Translations under genes and position numbers: made by a program | Assembly: GCA_003136515.1 (NCBI GenBank) | Contig: PLEU01000136.1 | Coordinates: forward strand, 2,053-12,667 | Reading direction: 5' to 3' | DNA length: 10,615 bases | DNA from: Spartobacteria bacterium | GTDB taxonomy: Bacteria; Verrucomicrobiota; Verrucomicrobiae; Chthoniobacterales; UBA6821 | Notes under the pieces: model-generated | What the model was told of the DNA's origin: nothing | Seen by the model: the letters and a program-made list of their open reading frames with translations, nothing else | Databases searched by the model: none | In this document: positions 1-5,857 of the stretch, piece after piece | Layout: each line of letters begins with the position of its first letter | Position numbering within the stretch: the stretch's first letter is position 1

Positions 1-1786
1 ACTGCAGGTGCATTTCCGGGATAATTCCGAGGTTCCCTACGTCTATCGGCAGGATCTTGATTTCGAGACGATGGCCCGCTTTAGCGAGAATAATCTTGAT
101 CTTCCCGGCGTCACGGTGACGCTCAAGCCCGTTCGCCATTATGTCTACGGGGCTCTGGCATCGCATCTCTTCGGCTATGTGGGAATGCCCACCGAAATCG
201 ATCCGGATGATGCCGCCGGTTATAATTTTTATCAGCCCGATGTGGAGGGGAAGGCCCAGATCGAGGCTGCCTACGACGATGTCCTGCGGGGCACGCCCGG
301 AACCCGCTTTCTCCAGCGCAATGCACGCGGCGTCATTGATGGCGAATCTTCCAGGATTGAGCCGAAGGCTGGAGCCAAGGTGCTGCTGACGATCGATGCA
401 CGCATCCAGTTCATTGTTGAAAAGGCGATGAGGGTCGTCGGTCGTGGCGCAGCCGTGGTACTCGATCCCAACTCTGGTGACATCCTCGCGATGGTCTCGA
501 TACCATCCTTTGATCCGAATCAGTTTGTTCCCACCATATCAAAATCCGACTGGGAGAAGCTGGCAAAGGATGAGACGGATCCACTCATGAACCGTGCCAT
601 CAATGCATATGCGCCTGGTTCCACTTTCAAACTCTGCACCTCACTTGCCGGGGTTCGTGCGGGTATCGGCAAGAATGAGTATGTCTGCACGGGAGGGGTC
701 CAGTATGGAAACAAATTCATGCGATGCTGGGTGCTCACCAACAAACCCCCGTTGCCTCCGCATGGCAGGCAGGACCTCAGCAATGCGCTCAAGAACTCCT
801 GTGATGCTTATTTCTACCAGTTTGGAAATGCAGCTGGAATTGATCAGATCGATACGGTAGGGGCCATGCTTGGGCTTGGGCAGAAAACTGGAATACCTCT
901 TAACAACGAGGCCAGCGGGGTAGTTCCCGGTCCCGCTTGGTTGGCTCAAAATGATCCACGGGAGCGTTGGAGTCCCGGTTACACGGCCAATACATCCATT
1001 GGTCAGGGCTTTGTACTCGCCACCCCTCTGCAGATTTCCGTGATGGGTGCGGCCGTGGCCAACGGGGGCCTGGTCTATGTGCCGCACCTCGTAAAAGAGG
1101 TCGTCGCACAGGATGGAACCGTAATGAAGCAAGAGCCTTTGACGGTTAAGACCGATCTCATCAAGGATGGAGGAATCGTCCCAAGTGAATTCGAAAGAGT
1201 GCGCAAGGGGATGTGGAAAGTGGTCAACGACCCTGACGGCACGGCACGGAAGGCACGCGTAAAAGATGTCCAGGTAGCCGGCAAAACAGGCACCGCACAG
1301 TTCTGGAGGGGGCGCATCAAGGACAATCACACATGGTTCCTGTGCTTTGCCCCTTATGACAAACCGCGCTATGTGGTCTGTGTCTTGGTGCAGGGGGGCA
1401 AGTCGGGTGGATCGGTGGCCGCTCCCATAGCAGCTAAGATTCTTGAGCAGATATTCGCCATGGAGAAAGGGCAGGAGGTGAAGCTGGAAGCTCTCGATCC
1501 CGCTCCTGGCAACTTCCAGCAGATTACGGGGGTCGACTTTTCAAAAGCCCTGCCTACTCAATTTGGCTCGGATACCGGAACTGTGCCTGATGCCCCTGCA
1601 GAAGAGGACACTCAACCTACTGGCGGAACTAATGCTTCCAATGCAGGGGCAGCCATCCCCAAGCCTGATATTAAAGAAGATGCGGATACCCATCCTGCCA
1701 ATAAACCGCGTTCGCAGAACGGGCTGCAGAAATTTTTCAACTTCCTAGGCGGAGGCCGCTCCGCTGTCCCCAAACAATCCAACTAA
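1..1786 (+). CDS. mrdA: Penicillin-binding protein 2 (class B transpeptidase), 5' partial
   Basis: This is the C-terminal ~594 residues of a peptidoglycan DD-transpeptidase that cross-links stem peptides during side-wall elongation, acting in the periplasm with RodA and MreBCD. The frame is open to the left edge; a GTG at 8 is in frame but is a mid-protein valine, because the membrane anchor and the first part of the dimerisation domain are missing. Numbering from that GTG, residues ~20-125 are the rest of the PBP dimer domain, with the PBP2-style stretch GKAQIEAAYDDVLRGTPG. The transpeptidase domain spans ~130-490. It has all three catalytic motifs: STFK with the nucleophile Ser205, SCD at 264-266 (the S-x-D form common in PBP2), and KTG at 426-428. 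A Pro/Thr/Ala/Asn-rich tail of about 90 residues follows. RNase G follows on the same strand. PBP3/FtsI is less likely because of the SxD motif and the dimer-domain pattern. Confidence 0.93.
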   Translation, partial: LQVHFRDNSEVPYVYRQDLDFETMARFSENNLDLPGVTVTLKPVRHYVYGALASHLFGYVGMPTEIDPDDAAGYNFYQPDVEGKAQIEAAYDDVLRGTPGTRFLQRNARGVIDGESSRIEPKAGAKVLLTIDARIQFIVEKAMRVVGRGAAVVLDPNSGDILAMVSIPSFDPNQFVPTISKSDWEKLAKDETDPLMNRAINAYAPGSTFKLCTSLAGVRAGIGKNEYVCTGGVQYGNKFMRCWVLTNKPPLPPHGRQDLSNALKNSCDAYFYQFGNAAGIDQIDTVGAMLGLGQKTGIPLNNEASGVVPGPAWLAQNDPRERWSPGYTANTSIGQGFVLATPLQISVMGAAVANGGLVYVPHLVKEVVAQDGTVMKQEPLTVKTDLIKDGGIVPSEFERVRKGMWKVVNDPDGTARKARVKDVQVAGKTGTAQFWRGRIKDNHTWFLCFAPYDKPRYVVCVLVQGGKSGGSVAAPIAAKILEQIFAMEKGQEVKLEALDPAPGNFQQITGVDFSKALPTQFGSDTGTVPDAPAEEDTQPTGGTNASNAGAAIPKPDIKEDADTHPANKPRSQNGLQKFFNFLGGGRSAVPKQSN

Positions 1787-1787
1787 A

Positions 1788-1901
1788 ATGACCGAAAGCC
1801 CTTTGGCTCAAGACATCTGGAATATCAGCACCAAAACTATGTATCCCCACTTTCGCACATATTTAGCAGACACTTCTTCCCCTACTGAACCGGCAGTCTG
1901 A
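1788..1901 (+). CDS. Possible 37-aa leader ORF, doubtful
   Basis: An ATG one base after the PBP2 stop codon opens a 37-codon frame that ends with TGA at 1899-1901. It lies in the same reading frame as the RNase G gene, whose ATG follows 27 bases later. The product (starting MTESPLAQDIW, ending SPTEPAV) has no recognisable domain, no signal peptide and no obvious ribosome binding site. Its only support is its position, which would allow translational coupling to the PBP2 stop. It may be chance open sequence in an intergenic gap. I list it because it is too short to be picked up by usual length cut-offs. Confidence 0.15.
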   Translation: MTESPLAQDIWNISTKTMYPHFRTYLADTSSPTEPAV

Positions 1902-1928
1902 TCGAGATCACCCCAACACCTACCCATT

Positions 1929-3512
1929 ATGAGCATCATTGATACCGTCAAACGCCTTTTCGGCGTCAAAAAATCTGGCCCCCGCATCGAACTCGTTGTC
2001 AGCTGCGAGAAACTCGAAAAGCGCGTCGCACTCCTGGAGGATGGCAAGCTTGAAGAGTACTCCATAGAGCGTGACAGCGACCGCAACATTGTAGGAGGCA
2101 TCTTCAAGGGGAAAGTGCGAAACATCGAGCATGGCCTGAAGGCGATGTTCGTGGATATCGGTTTCGAAAAGAATGCCTTCCTCCATTTCTGGGATGCCAT
2201 TCCCGCCGCCCTCGATAGTGGTATTGAGGCCGTCCAGCGTTCCGGAGGGAACGCACCTTCCAAAAAGAAGATCACAGCCAAAGATATCCCGTCGATCTAT
2301 CCCGTCGGGAGCGAAGTCATGGTTCAGGTTACGAAGGGGCCGATTGGCACGAAGGGACCGCGCATTACGACCAATATTTCAATGGCCGGCCGATACATGG
2401 TGCTCATGCCCTTCAACGATCAGTGTGGCATCTCACGCAAAATCGAAGATCCCAAGGAGCGTGCCCGCCTGCGCAAAATCCTCACGGAGCTTTCTCTGCC
2501 CGAGGGAATGGGGATCATCATCCGAACGGCCGGCGAGGGACAGAAGGCGAGGTTTTTTGTTCGCGATCTCGGATTTCTGCTGGACCAATGGCGCGAGGTG
2601 GAGAAAGGGATGGCTGAGAAACCTGCCGCGAGCACGCTTATTTTGGAGCCAGATCTCGTCGAGCGTACCGTCCGCGACCTCCTTACTGAGAATGTGGATG
2701 CCGTCCATGTCGATGACCTAAAAGCCGCCGAGAGAATGCAGGAACTTGTCGGCCAGATTTCAAAGAGGGCCAAAAAATCGATCTATCATTACAGTGGCCA
2801 AAAGCCGATTTTTGACAACTTCTCCGTCCAGAGTCAGATCGACAATGCCTTCCTCCGTCAGGTCTGGCTTTCCTGCGGAGGCTATCTAGTCATTGATGAG
2901 ACCGAGGCAATGATCGCGGTCGACGTGAATACCGGGCGCAACAAAGGGAGCAAGGACATGGACAAAACGATTTTCCAGACCAACATGGAGGCCGCTGACG
3001 AGGTGGCCCGTCAGCTCCGGCTTCGCAATATCGGCGGTCTCATCGTGGTCGATTTCATCGACATGAAGAACCGCAAGGATCAGCAGGCCGTCTATCAACG
3101 AATGCGTGATCGTCTCCGCCGTGACAAGGCCCGCACTCATGTGCTGCCCATCTCAGCGTTGGGACTCATGGAGATGACCCGCCAGCGCGCACAGGAGAGT
3201 CTCTCTAGCTCGCTCTACATCAACTGTTCTTATTGCCACGGCAAGGGCGTCGTGAAGAGTCCGATGACCATGAGTGTCGAGTTGCAGAGGGCCCTTCATG
3301 TTCTCATGAAGCGCCATCAAGAAGATGTCCATGAATTCCGTGTCACCGTTCACCCCGAACTGCTCAACCGACTCCGTTCCGAGGATGAGGAGCTTCTCAT
3401 CGATATAGAGCGCCGCTATGCTGCCCGCCTGACATTCCGCTCCGACCCGACGCTGCATGTGGAGAAGTTCCTTATCGCGAATGCACAGACAAACGAGGAG
3501 CTAGTTGTGTGA
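1929..3512 (+). CDS. rng: Ribonuclease G/E family endoribonuclease
   Basis: This 527-aa single-strand-specific endoribonuclease cuts AU-rich RNA, including rRNA precursors and mRNA, in the cytoplasm. Residues ~35-130 form the S1-type RNA-binding domain (GGIFKGKVRNIEHGLKAMF), with a short Lys/Ser-rich insert near 85-95. The DNase I-like catalytic centre is intact: Asp332 in DVNTG and Asp375 in VVDFIDM, 43 residues apart as in E. coli RNase E (D303/D346). The Zn-link cysteines are C433-x-x-C436 in CSYCHGKG, 101 residues after the first catalytic Asp, again as in RNase E. The protein lacks the long C-terminal degradosome scaffold of RNase E, so it is RNase G-like in size. The ATG at 1929 is the first plausible start, since an in-frame TGA lies at 1899. 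No Shine-Dalgarno sequence precedes it. Placement just after a cell-elongation PBP recalls the mreBCD-maf-rng cluster of E. coli. Confidence 0.95.
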   Translation: MSIIDTVKRLFGVKKSGPRIELVVSCEKLEKRVALLEDGKLEEYSIERDSDRNIVGGIFKGKVRNIEHGLKAMFVDIGFEKNAFLHFWDAIPAALDSGIEAVQRSGGNAPSKKKITAKDIPSIYPVGSEVMVQVTKGPIGTKGPRITTNISMAGRYMVLMPFNDQCGISRKIEDPKERARLRKILTELSLPEGMGIIIRTAGEGQKARFFVRDLGFLLDQWREVEKGMAEKPAASTLILEPDLVERTVRDLLTENVDAVHVDDLKAAERMQELVGQISKRAKKSIYHYSGQKPIFDNFSVQSQIDNAFLRQVWLSCGGYLVIDETEAMIAVDVNTGRNKGSKDMDKTIFQTNMEAADEVARQLRLRNIGGLIVVDFIDMKNRKDQQAVYQRMRDRLRRDKARTHVLPISALGLMEMTRQRAQESLSSSLYINCSYCHGKGVVKSPMTMSVELQRALHVLMKRHQEDVHEFRVTVHPELLNRLRSEDEELLIDIERRYAARLTFRSDPTLHVEKFLIANAQTNEELVV

Positions 3513-3535
3513 CGGGGGTGGGATCGGCGATTTTG

Positions 3536-3565
3536 GTGCGGGCGGTATTGCTGCTTGCCCGGCAC
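3536..3565 (+). terminator. Imperfect GC-rich stem-loop after rng
   Basis: GTGC+GGGC (3536-3543) can pair with GCCC+GGCAC (3557-3565), with one bulged base and a 13-base loop, 23 bases after the rng stop. The stem could end rng transcription, but no run of T follows it, so it is not a classical intrinsic terminator. It sits in the 158-base gap 3513-3670, which holds nothing else recognisable except the ribosome binding site of the next gene. Confidence 0.25.
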
Positions 3566-3655
3566 AAACTTAGACGTCGATCCTGATTGCGTGGCCCACA
3601 TCCAAAATCACTGCGTGTTGAAGCCTCCTACTAAAGTGACTCAAGACGCAATGGC

Positions 3656-3660
3656 AGGAG
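3656..3660 (+). promoter_or_regulatory. Ribosome binding site of the DUF218 gene
   Basis: AGGAG lies 10 bases before the ATG at 3671. It supports that ATG over the nearby ATG at 3651, which is in another frame. Confidence 0.6.
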
Positions 3661-3670
3661 TGAGATTATC

Positions 3671-4258
3671 ATGATAAAACGGGTTTTTGTGCTATTCGGT
3701 TGTATCGTCGTACTGATTTTGGTCGGCACTTGTATTATAATTGAGTCTGGGCTTCGCGATGATCTAGGCAAAGCCGACATTGCCTTGGTGCTGGGAAGCA
3801 AGGTCGATCCTGATGGAACGCCCTCGCCTTGTCTGAGTTCTCGTTTGGATCGGACTTTGGAACTCTACCGTGCAGGATACTTTACATCAATTCTGGTCAG
3901 CGGCGGGATTGGCAAGGAAGGTTATGATGAGGCGACAGTGATGAGGGATTATCTCATTTCACACGGAGTGCCAAGAGACCGAGTGATTAAGGACAATCAA
4001 GGAGCCACCACCTATATAAGTGCTAAAAACACACTTAAGCTTTTCCGTCAGGAAAAACTTCAGAGCGTGTTAGTTGTATCGCAATTTTTTCATCTTCCGC
4101 GGGCGCGGCTTGCGCTAAAGCGTTTCGGAATCTCGACTGTTTATTCTGCGCATGCACGCATGTTTTTTTGGAAGGACATTTATTCAACACCTCGGGAGGT
4201 GTTTGCCTATATAAGTTATTTTTTCCGGAATTATGATACTAATATCACTTCAGCTTGA
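3671..4258 (+). CDS. DUF218 (SanA/YdcF/ElyC-like) membrane-anchored protein
   Basis: This 195-aa protein has one N-terminal hydrophobic helix (residues ~4-24), which should anchor the rest outside the cytoplasmic membrane. The DUF218 domain spans ~36-165. Visible family motifs are ADIALVLGSK (35-44), SGG (77-79), the conserved Glu87 in YDEATVMRDYL, and SQFFHLPRARLALKRFG (137-153) with His141 and Arg144. Relatives SanA and ElyC of E. coli affect envelope integrity at high temperature and vancomycin sensitivity; the biochemical activity of the family is not settled. The length is close to that of SanA-type proteins and no domain is missing. An AGGAG site sets the start. The gene stands alone: 158 bases after rng and converging on DUF192. 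Two rows I counted (3721-3780 and 4141-4200) are 48% and 43% G+C against 60% in a row of rng (3001-3060), and ATA codons recur, so a different origin is possible. Confidence 0.88.
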   Translation: MIKRVFVLFGCIVVLILVGTCIIIESGLRDDLGKADIALVLGSKVDPDGTPSPCLSSRLDRTLELYRAGYFTSILVSGGIGKEGYDEATVMRDYLISHGVPRDRVIKDNQGATTYISAKNTLKLFRQEKLQSVLVVSQFFHLPRARLALKRFGISTVYSAHARMFFWKDIYSTPREVFAYISYFFRNYDTNITSA

Positions 4259-4505
4259 AGCTATTTGATGGACTGAGCAGTGACTCGCCCCTTAAATAAA
4301 CCAGTCCCGCTCAATGGTGAGTTTTACAGTGTGACACACTCAATTGCCCTATCTTTCGCTTTCCTAATAAAAGGGTGTTCCTGCAGCGTTAGGGATTGAG
4401 ATGATCTTTGCTTTTGGGTTCCAGCCAGGACCGTGGAGCTGTTCCGTATTTGGATCGGACGTTAAACGCCCACTTATCCCACTCCCAACGAGCCAGTCAT
4501 GGAAA
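4259..4505. other. Convergent intergenic gap, no gene seen
   Basis: These 247 bases separate the stops of the converging DUF218 and DUF192 genes. I find no tRNA, no clear bidirectional terminator with a T run on either side, and no convincing short gene. The only structure noted is a small inverted repeat, AGTGTG-A-CACACT, at 4328-4340. Transcription of the two genes may therefore run into each other, or termination may be factor-dependent. Confidence 0.6.
4328..4340. repeat. Short inverted repeat AGTGTG-A-CACACT
   Basis: Two perfect 6-base arms surround a single central A, about 70 bases after the DUF218 stop. The symmetry suits a dimeric DNA-binding protein better than an RNA hairpin, but a site this short can arise by chance, and it lies downstream of both neighbouring genes. 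Confidence 0.3.
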
Positions 4506-4967
4506 CTACTTCGCGATGCTAGGTGAGGGCAGCCCTTCGATGGTATCTCCGGCGAGGACGCCATGTTTTGGGAACCATCCTTGGGAAACTTCGAGCGCAT
4601 AGACCACTGCGGAGGAGGTGCTCGGGACTGCGGTTTCATCGAAAGCCTTCATGTCATGGATTTCCAGAATCCTGCCCGAGGTAGCGATGTAGGCCACGGA
4701 AAGCGGGATCGGTGTATCTTTCATCCAGAAGGTGACAGGGCGAGGATGCGGAAAGACGAAGATCATCCCCTCCTCGTCACCGAGTTTGGTCTGACTCATG
4801 AGGCCAAGTTCCCGGCTTGCTTCGTCAGCTGCAATCTGAGCTGATAGGACGTTTGTTCCGAGTGTGAGGTTAGCCTTCGGAAGATCATTCTGCGGCTTCG
4901 GTGCTCCCTGAAGCAGCGATGCTCCCTGAAGCAGCAATAGAAAAAGGAGAGAAGTGAGGACTTTCAT
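4506..4967 (-). CDS. Secreted DUF192 family protein
   Basis: This 153-aa protein starts with a Sec-type signal peptide (MKVLTSLLFLLLLQGA, basic residue then a Leu-rich core). The DUF192 domain follows at ~33-148. Diagnostic pieces are RELGLMSQTKLGDEEGMIFVF, FWMKDTPIPLSVAYI and GRILEIHDMKAF. DUF192 proteins are small, often exported beta-rich proteins of unknown biochemical role, so no function is assigned. The length is normal for the family. The signal peptide holds two copies of LLQGA(S/P), produced by an 18-bp tandem duplication. No lipobox Cys is present, so the product is probably periplasmic or secreted rather than lipidated. The ATG gives a clean signal peptide, although no good Shine-Dalgarno sequence precedes it. 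The gene is divergent from the ACIII operon and shares a 230-base upstream region with it; a functional link is not shown. Confidence 0.9.
   Translation of the reverse strand: MKVLTSLLFLLLLQGASLLQGAPKPQNDLPKANLTLGTNVLSAQIAADEASRELGLMSQTKLGDEEGMIFVFPHPRPVTFWMKDTPIPLSVAYIATSGRILEIHDMKAFDETAVPSTSSAVVYALEVSQGWFPKHGVLAGDTIEGLPSPSIAK
4902..4937. repeat. 18-bp tandem duplication in the DUF192 signal peptide
   Basis: Positions 4902-4919 and 4920-4937 are head-to-tail copies of an 18-base unit (+ strand TGCTCCCTGAAGCAGC plus 2 bases) that differ at a single base (17 of 18 match). Being 18 bases long, the repeat keeps the frame and adds six residues, giving LLQGAS then LLQGAP at the end of the signal peptide. 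Confidence 0.9.
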
Positions 4968-5059
4968 CAGAACGAAAGCTAAGGCAGGTGTCTCAGTGAG
5001 GCCAGTATTGAGTTGTTGGGGATCTGCTGAAGCACCGATCGGCTTTCAAGAAAGAAGGA

Positions 5060-5081
5060 GCGGGTGTCTACGGAGGCCCGC
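5060..5081. repeat. Stem-loop GCGGG / CCCGC
   Basis: Five-base arms at 5060-5064 and 5077-5081 enclose a 12-base loop, about 90 bases from the DUF192 start and 117 from the actA start. The stem is short; it could be an operator or part of a 5' leader. Confidence 0.25.
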
Positions 5082-5107
5082 AGAGACTGTCTTGGAGGAC
5101 TGCGCAT

Positions 5108-5127
5108 GATTTTTTGATCCAAAAATC
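5108..5127. repeat. AT-rich inverted repeat GATTTTT-N6-AAAAATC
   Basis: Perfect 7-base arms at 5108-5114 and 5121-5127 enclose TGATCC. The element lies 70 bases before the actA ATG, where a dimeric regulator could bind near or over a promoter. The inner poly-T/poly-A tracts also suggest an intrinsically bent site. No regulator family can be named from the sequence. Confidence 0.4.
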
Positions 5128-5160
5128 TTGCCTTCGACGCCCGTTTTTCTACCTTTGTCC

Positions 5161-5184
5161 CGCCCGTAATTCCCCGGCCGGGCG
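5161..5184 (+). promoter_or_regulatory. GC-rich stem-loop just ahead of the actA start
   Basis: CGCCCG (5161-5166) can pair with CGGGCG (5179-5184) across a 12-base loop, and a perfect 10-base palindrome CCCGGCCGGG (5173-5182) overlaps the second arm. The CGGG of that arm could instead pair with CCCG at 5194-5197, which touches the actA ATG. No clear Shine-Dalgarno sequence is present here, so folding of this leader could affect actA translation. This is inferred from pairing only. Confidence 0.35.
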
Positions 5185-5197
5185 ATACACTCACCCG

Positions 5198-5857
5198 ATG
5201 TCCAATTTTTTTCCTCGATGGGCCAATTGGTTGCCGCTCCAGCTTCTCATCTGTGTGCTGGTGGTTGGTGCGCCCGTCACGCTCGGGGTTTGGTACTATT
5301 TCACGCCCAAGTACACCCGGGTAGGATATCAACCTGACCAGCCTGTGCCTTTCTCTCACGCCCTGCATGTCAAGCAGCTTGGAATGGATTGCCGCTACTG
5401 CCACAGCTTTGTTGAGGTTGCAGCGCACTCCAATCTCCCGACGACTCAGACCTGCATCAATTGTCATGGCACTGGGAAGATCCTTGCCAACAGCCCGCGC
5501 CTTGCTCCGGTTCGCGAGAGCTGGGCCACGGGACAGCCAATTCCCTGGGTGCAGATACATCGCCTTCCTGATTATGCCTACTTCAACCATGCGGTACATG
5601 TTAACCGCGGTGTGAGCTGCTATAGCTGTCACGGTGCGGTCAACGAGATGAGTGTCGTCTATGAGGCCCAGTCACTCAGCATGAAGTGGTGTCTGGACTG
5701 CCACCGTGCTCCCGAGAATTTTCTCCGGCCGCCGGCCGAAATCTTTAATATGAACTGGCATCCGGACTCACCTGCCTACCAACTCGAGATGGGAACGAAG
5801 TTCAAAGCCGAGTGGAATATCAACCCACCCATCACATGCGGAGGGTGCCACCGATGA
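5198..5857 (+). CDS. actA: Alternative complex III subunit ActA, pentaheme cytochrome c
   Basis: ActA is the multiheme subunit of the quinol-oxidising alternative complex III. It moves electrons from the Fe-S subunit ActB toward a cytochrome c or oxidase on the outer side of the membrane. The 219-aa product has one hydrophobic segment (residues ~12-35) as signal anchor. It then has exactly five CxxCH heme c sites: CRYCH 65-69, CINCH 86-90, CYSCH 141-145, CLDCH 165-169 and CGGCH 214-218. The last site ends one residue before the stop. Extra His residues (for example FSHALH and FNHAVH) can serve as distal ligands. The ATG at 5198 (MSNFFPRW) is chosen because an in-frame TTG at 5114 would add a 28-residue stretch with no family resemblance. 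The TGA overlaps the actB ATG by four bases (ATGA). Five hemes and the actBCD neighbours set it apart from NrfH/NapC and other cytochrome c7-like proteins. Confidence 0.93.
   Translation: MSNFFPRWANWLPLQLLICVLVVGAPVTLGVWYYFTPKYTRVGYQPDQPVPFSHALHVKQLGMDCRYCHSFVEVAAHSNLPTTQTCINCHGTGKILANSPRLAPVRESWATGQPIPWVQIHRLPDYAYFNHAVHVNRGVSCYSCHGAVNEMSVVYEAQSLSMKWCLDCHRAPENFLRPPAEIFNMNWHPDSPAYQLEMGTKFKAEWNINPPITCGGCHR
5840..5845 (+). promoter_or_regulatory. Ribosome binding site of actB inside the last ActA heme codons
   Basis: GGAGGG lies 8 bases before the ATG at 5854. These six bases are the two Gly codons of the CGGCH heme motif of ActA. The site decides the actB start at 5854 over an in-frame GTG at 5812. 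Confidence 0.75.

Larger units (their letters stand above)
4968..5197. promoter_or_regulatory. Divergent intergenic region between DUF192 and actA
   Basis: These 230 bases must hold the promoters of both the ACIII operon (+) and DUF192 (-). I could not pick a confident -35/-10 pair on either strand. The region is unusually rich in inverted repeats: CCGATCGG at 5035-5042, CTTTC-AA-GAAAG at 5043-5054, and stem-loops at 5060-5081, 5108-5127 and 5161-5184. The hexamer CGCCCG occurs twice, at 5138-5143 and 5161-5166. Confidence 0.6.

Noticed and set aside
641..1330. 229-codon open frame on the - strand inside the PBP2 gene
   Set aside because: It overlaps the transpeptidase domain, has no recognisable motif, and fits a shadow frame of a strongly coding gene.
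3733..3741. TATTATAAT, resembling a -10 promoter box
   Set aside because: It lies within the membrane-helix codons of the DUF218 gene (Ile-Ile-Ile) and has no suitable -35 box or downstream gene start.
4011..4216. Eleven-base repeat CCTATATAAGT at 4011-4021 and 4206-4216
   Set aside because: Both copies are in the same frame and encode Tyr-Ile-Ser in the DUF218 protein; with only two short copies, chance or codon bias is enough.
4410..4450. GGTTCCAGCC stretch resembling a tRNA/tmRNA T-arm
   Set aside because: No matching acceptor, D-arm or anticodon stem could be laid out around it, and the T-loop consensus is not met.
4364..4639. 91-codon - strand frame overlapping the end of DUF192
   Set aside because: It lies in another frame over the DUF192 coding sequence, and the part in the intergenic gap has no family signal or ribosome binding site.
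5114..5197. In-frame TTG that would extend ActA by 28 residues
   Set aside because: The added stretch is Cys/Arg/Pro-rich, does not look like a leader, and would put the anchor helix far from the N-terminus; the ATG at 5198 gives a normal ActA start.
5812..5853. In-frame GTG that would start ActB 14 codons earlier
   Set aside because: The extension lies entirely within actA codons, has no ribosome binding site at the right spacing, and the ATG at 5854 has GGAGGG 8 bases upstream.
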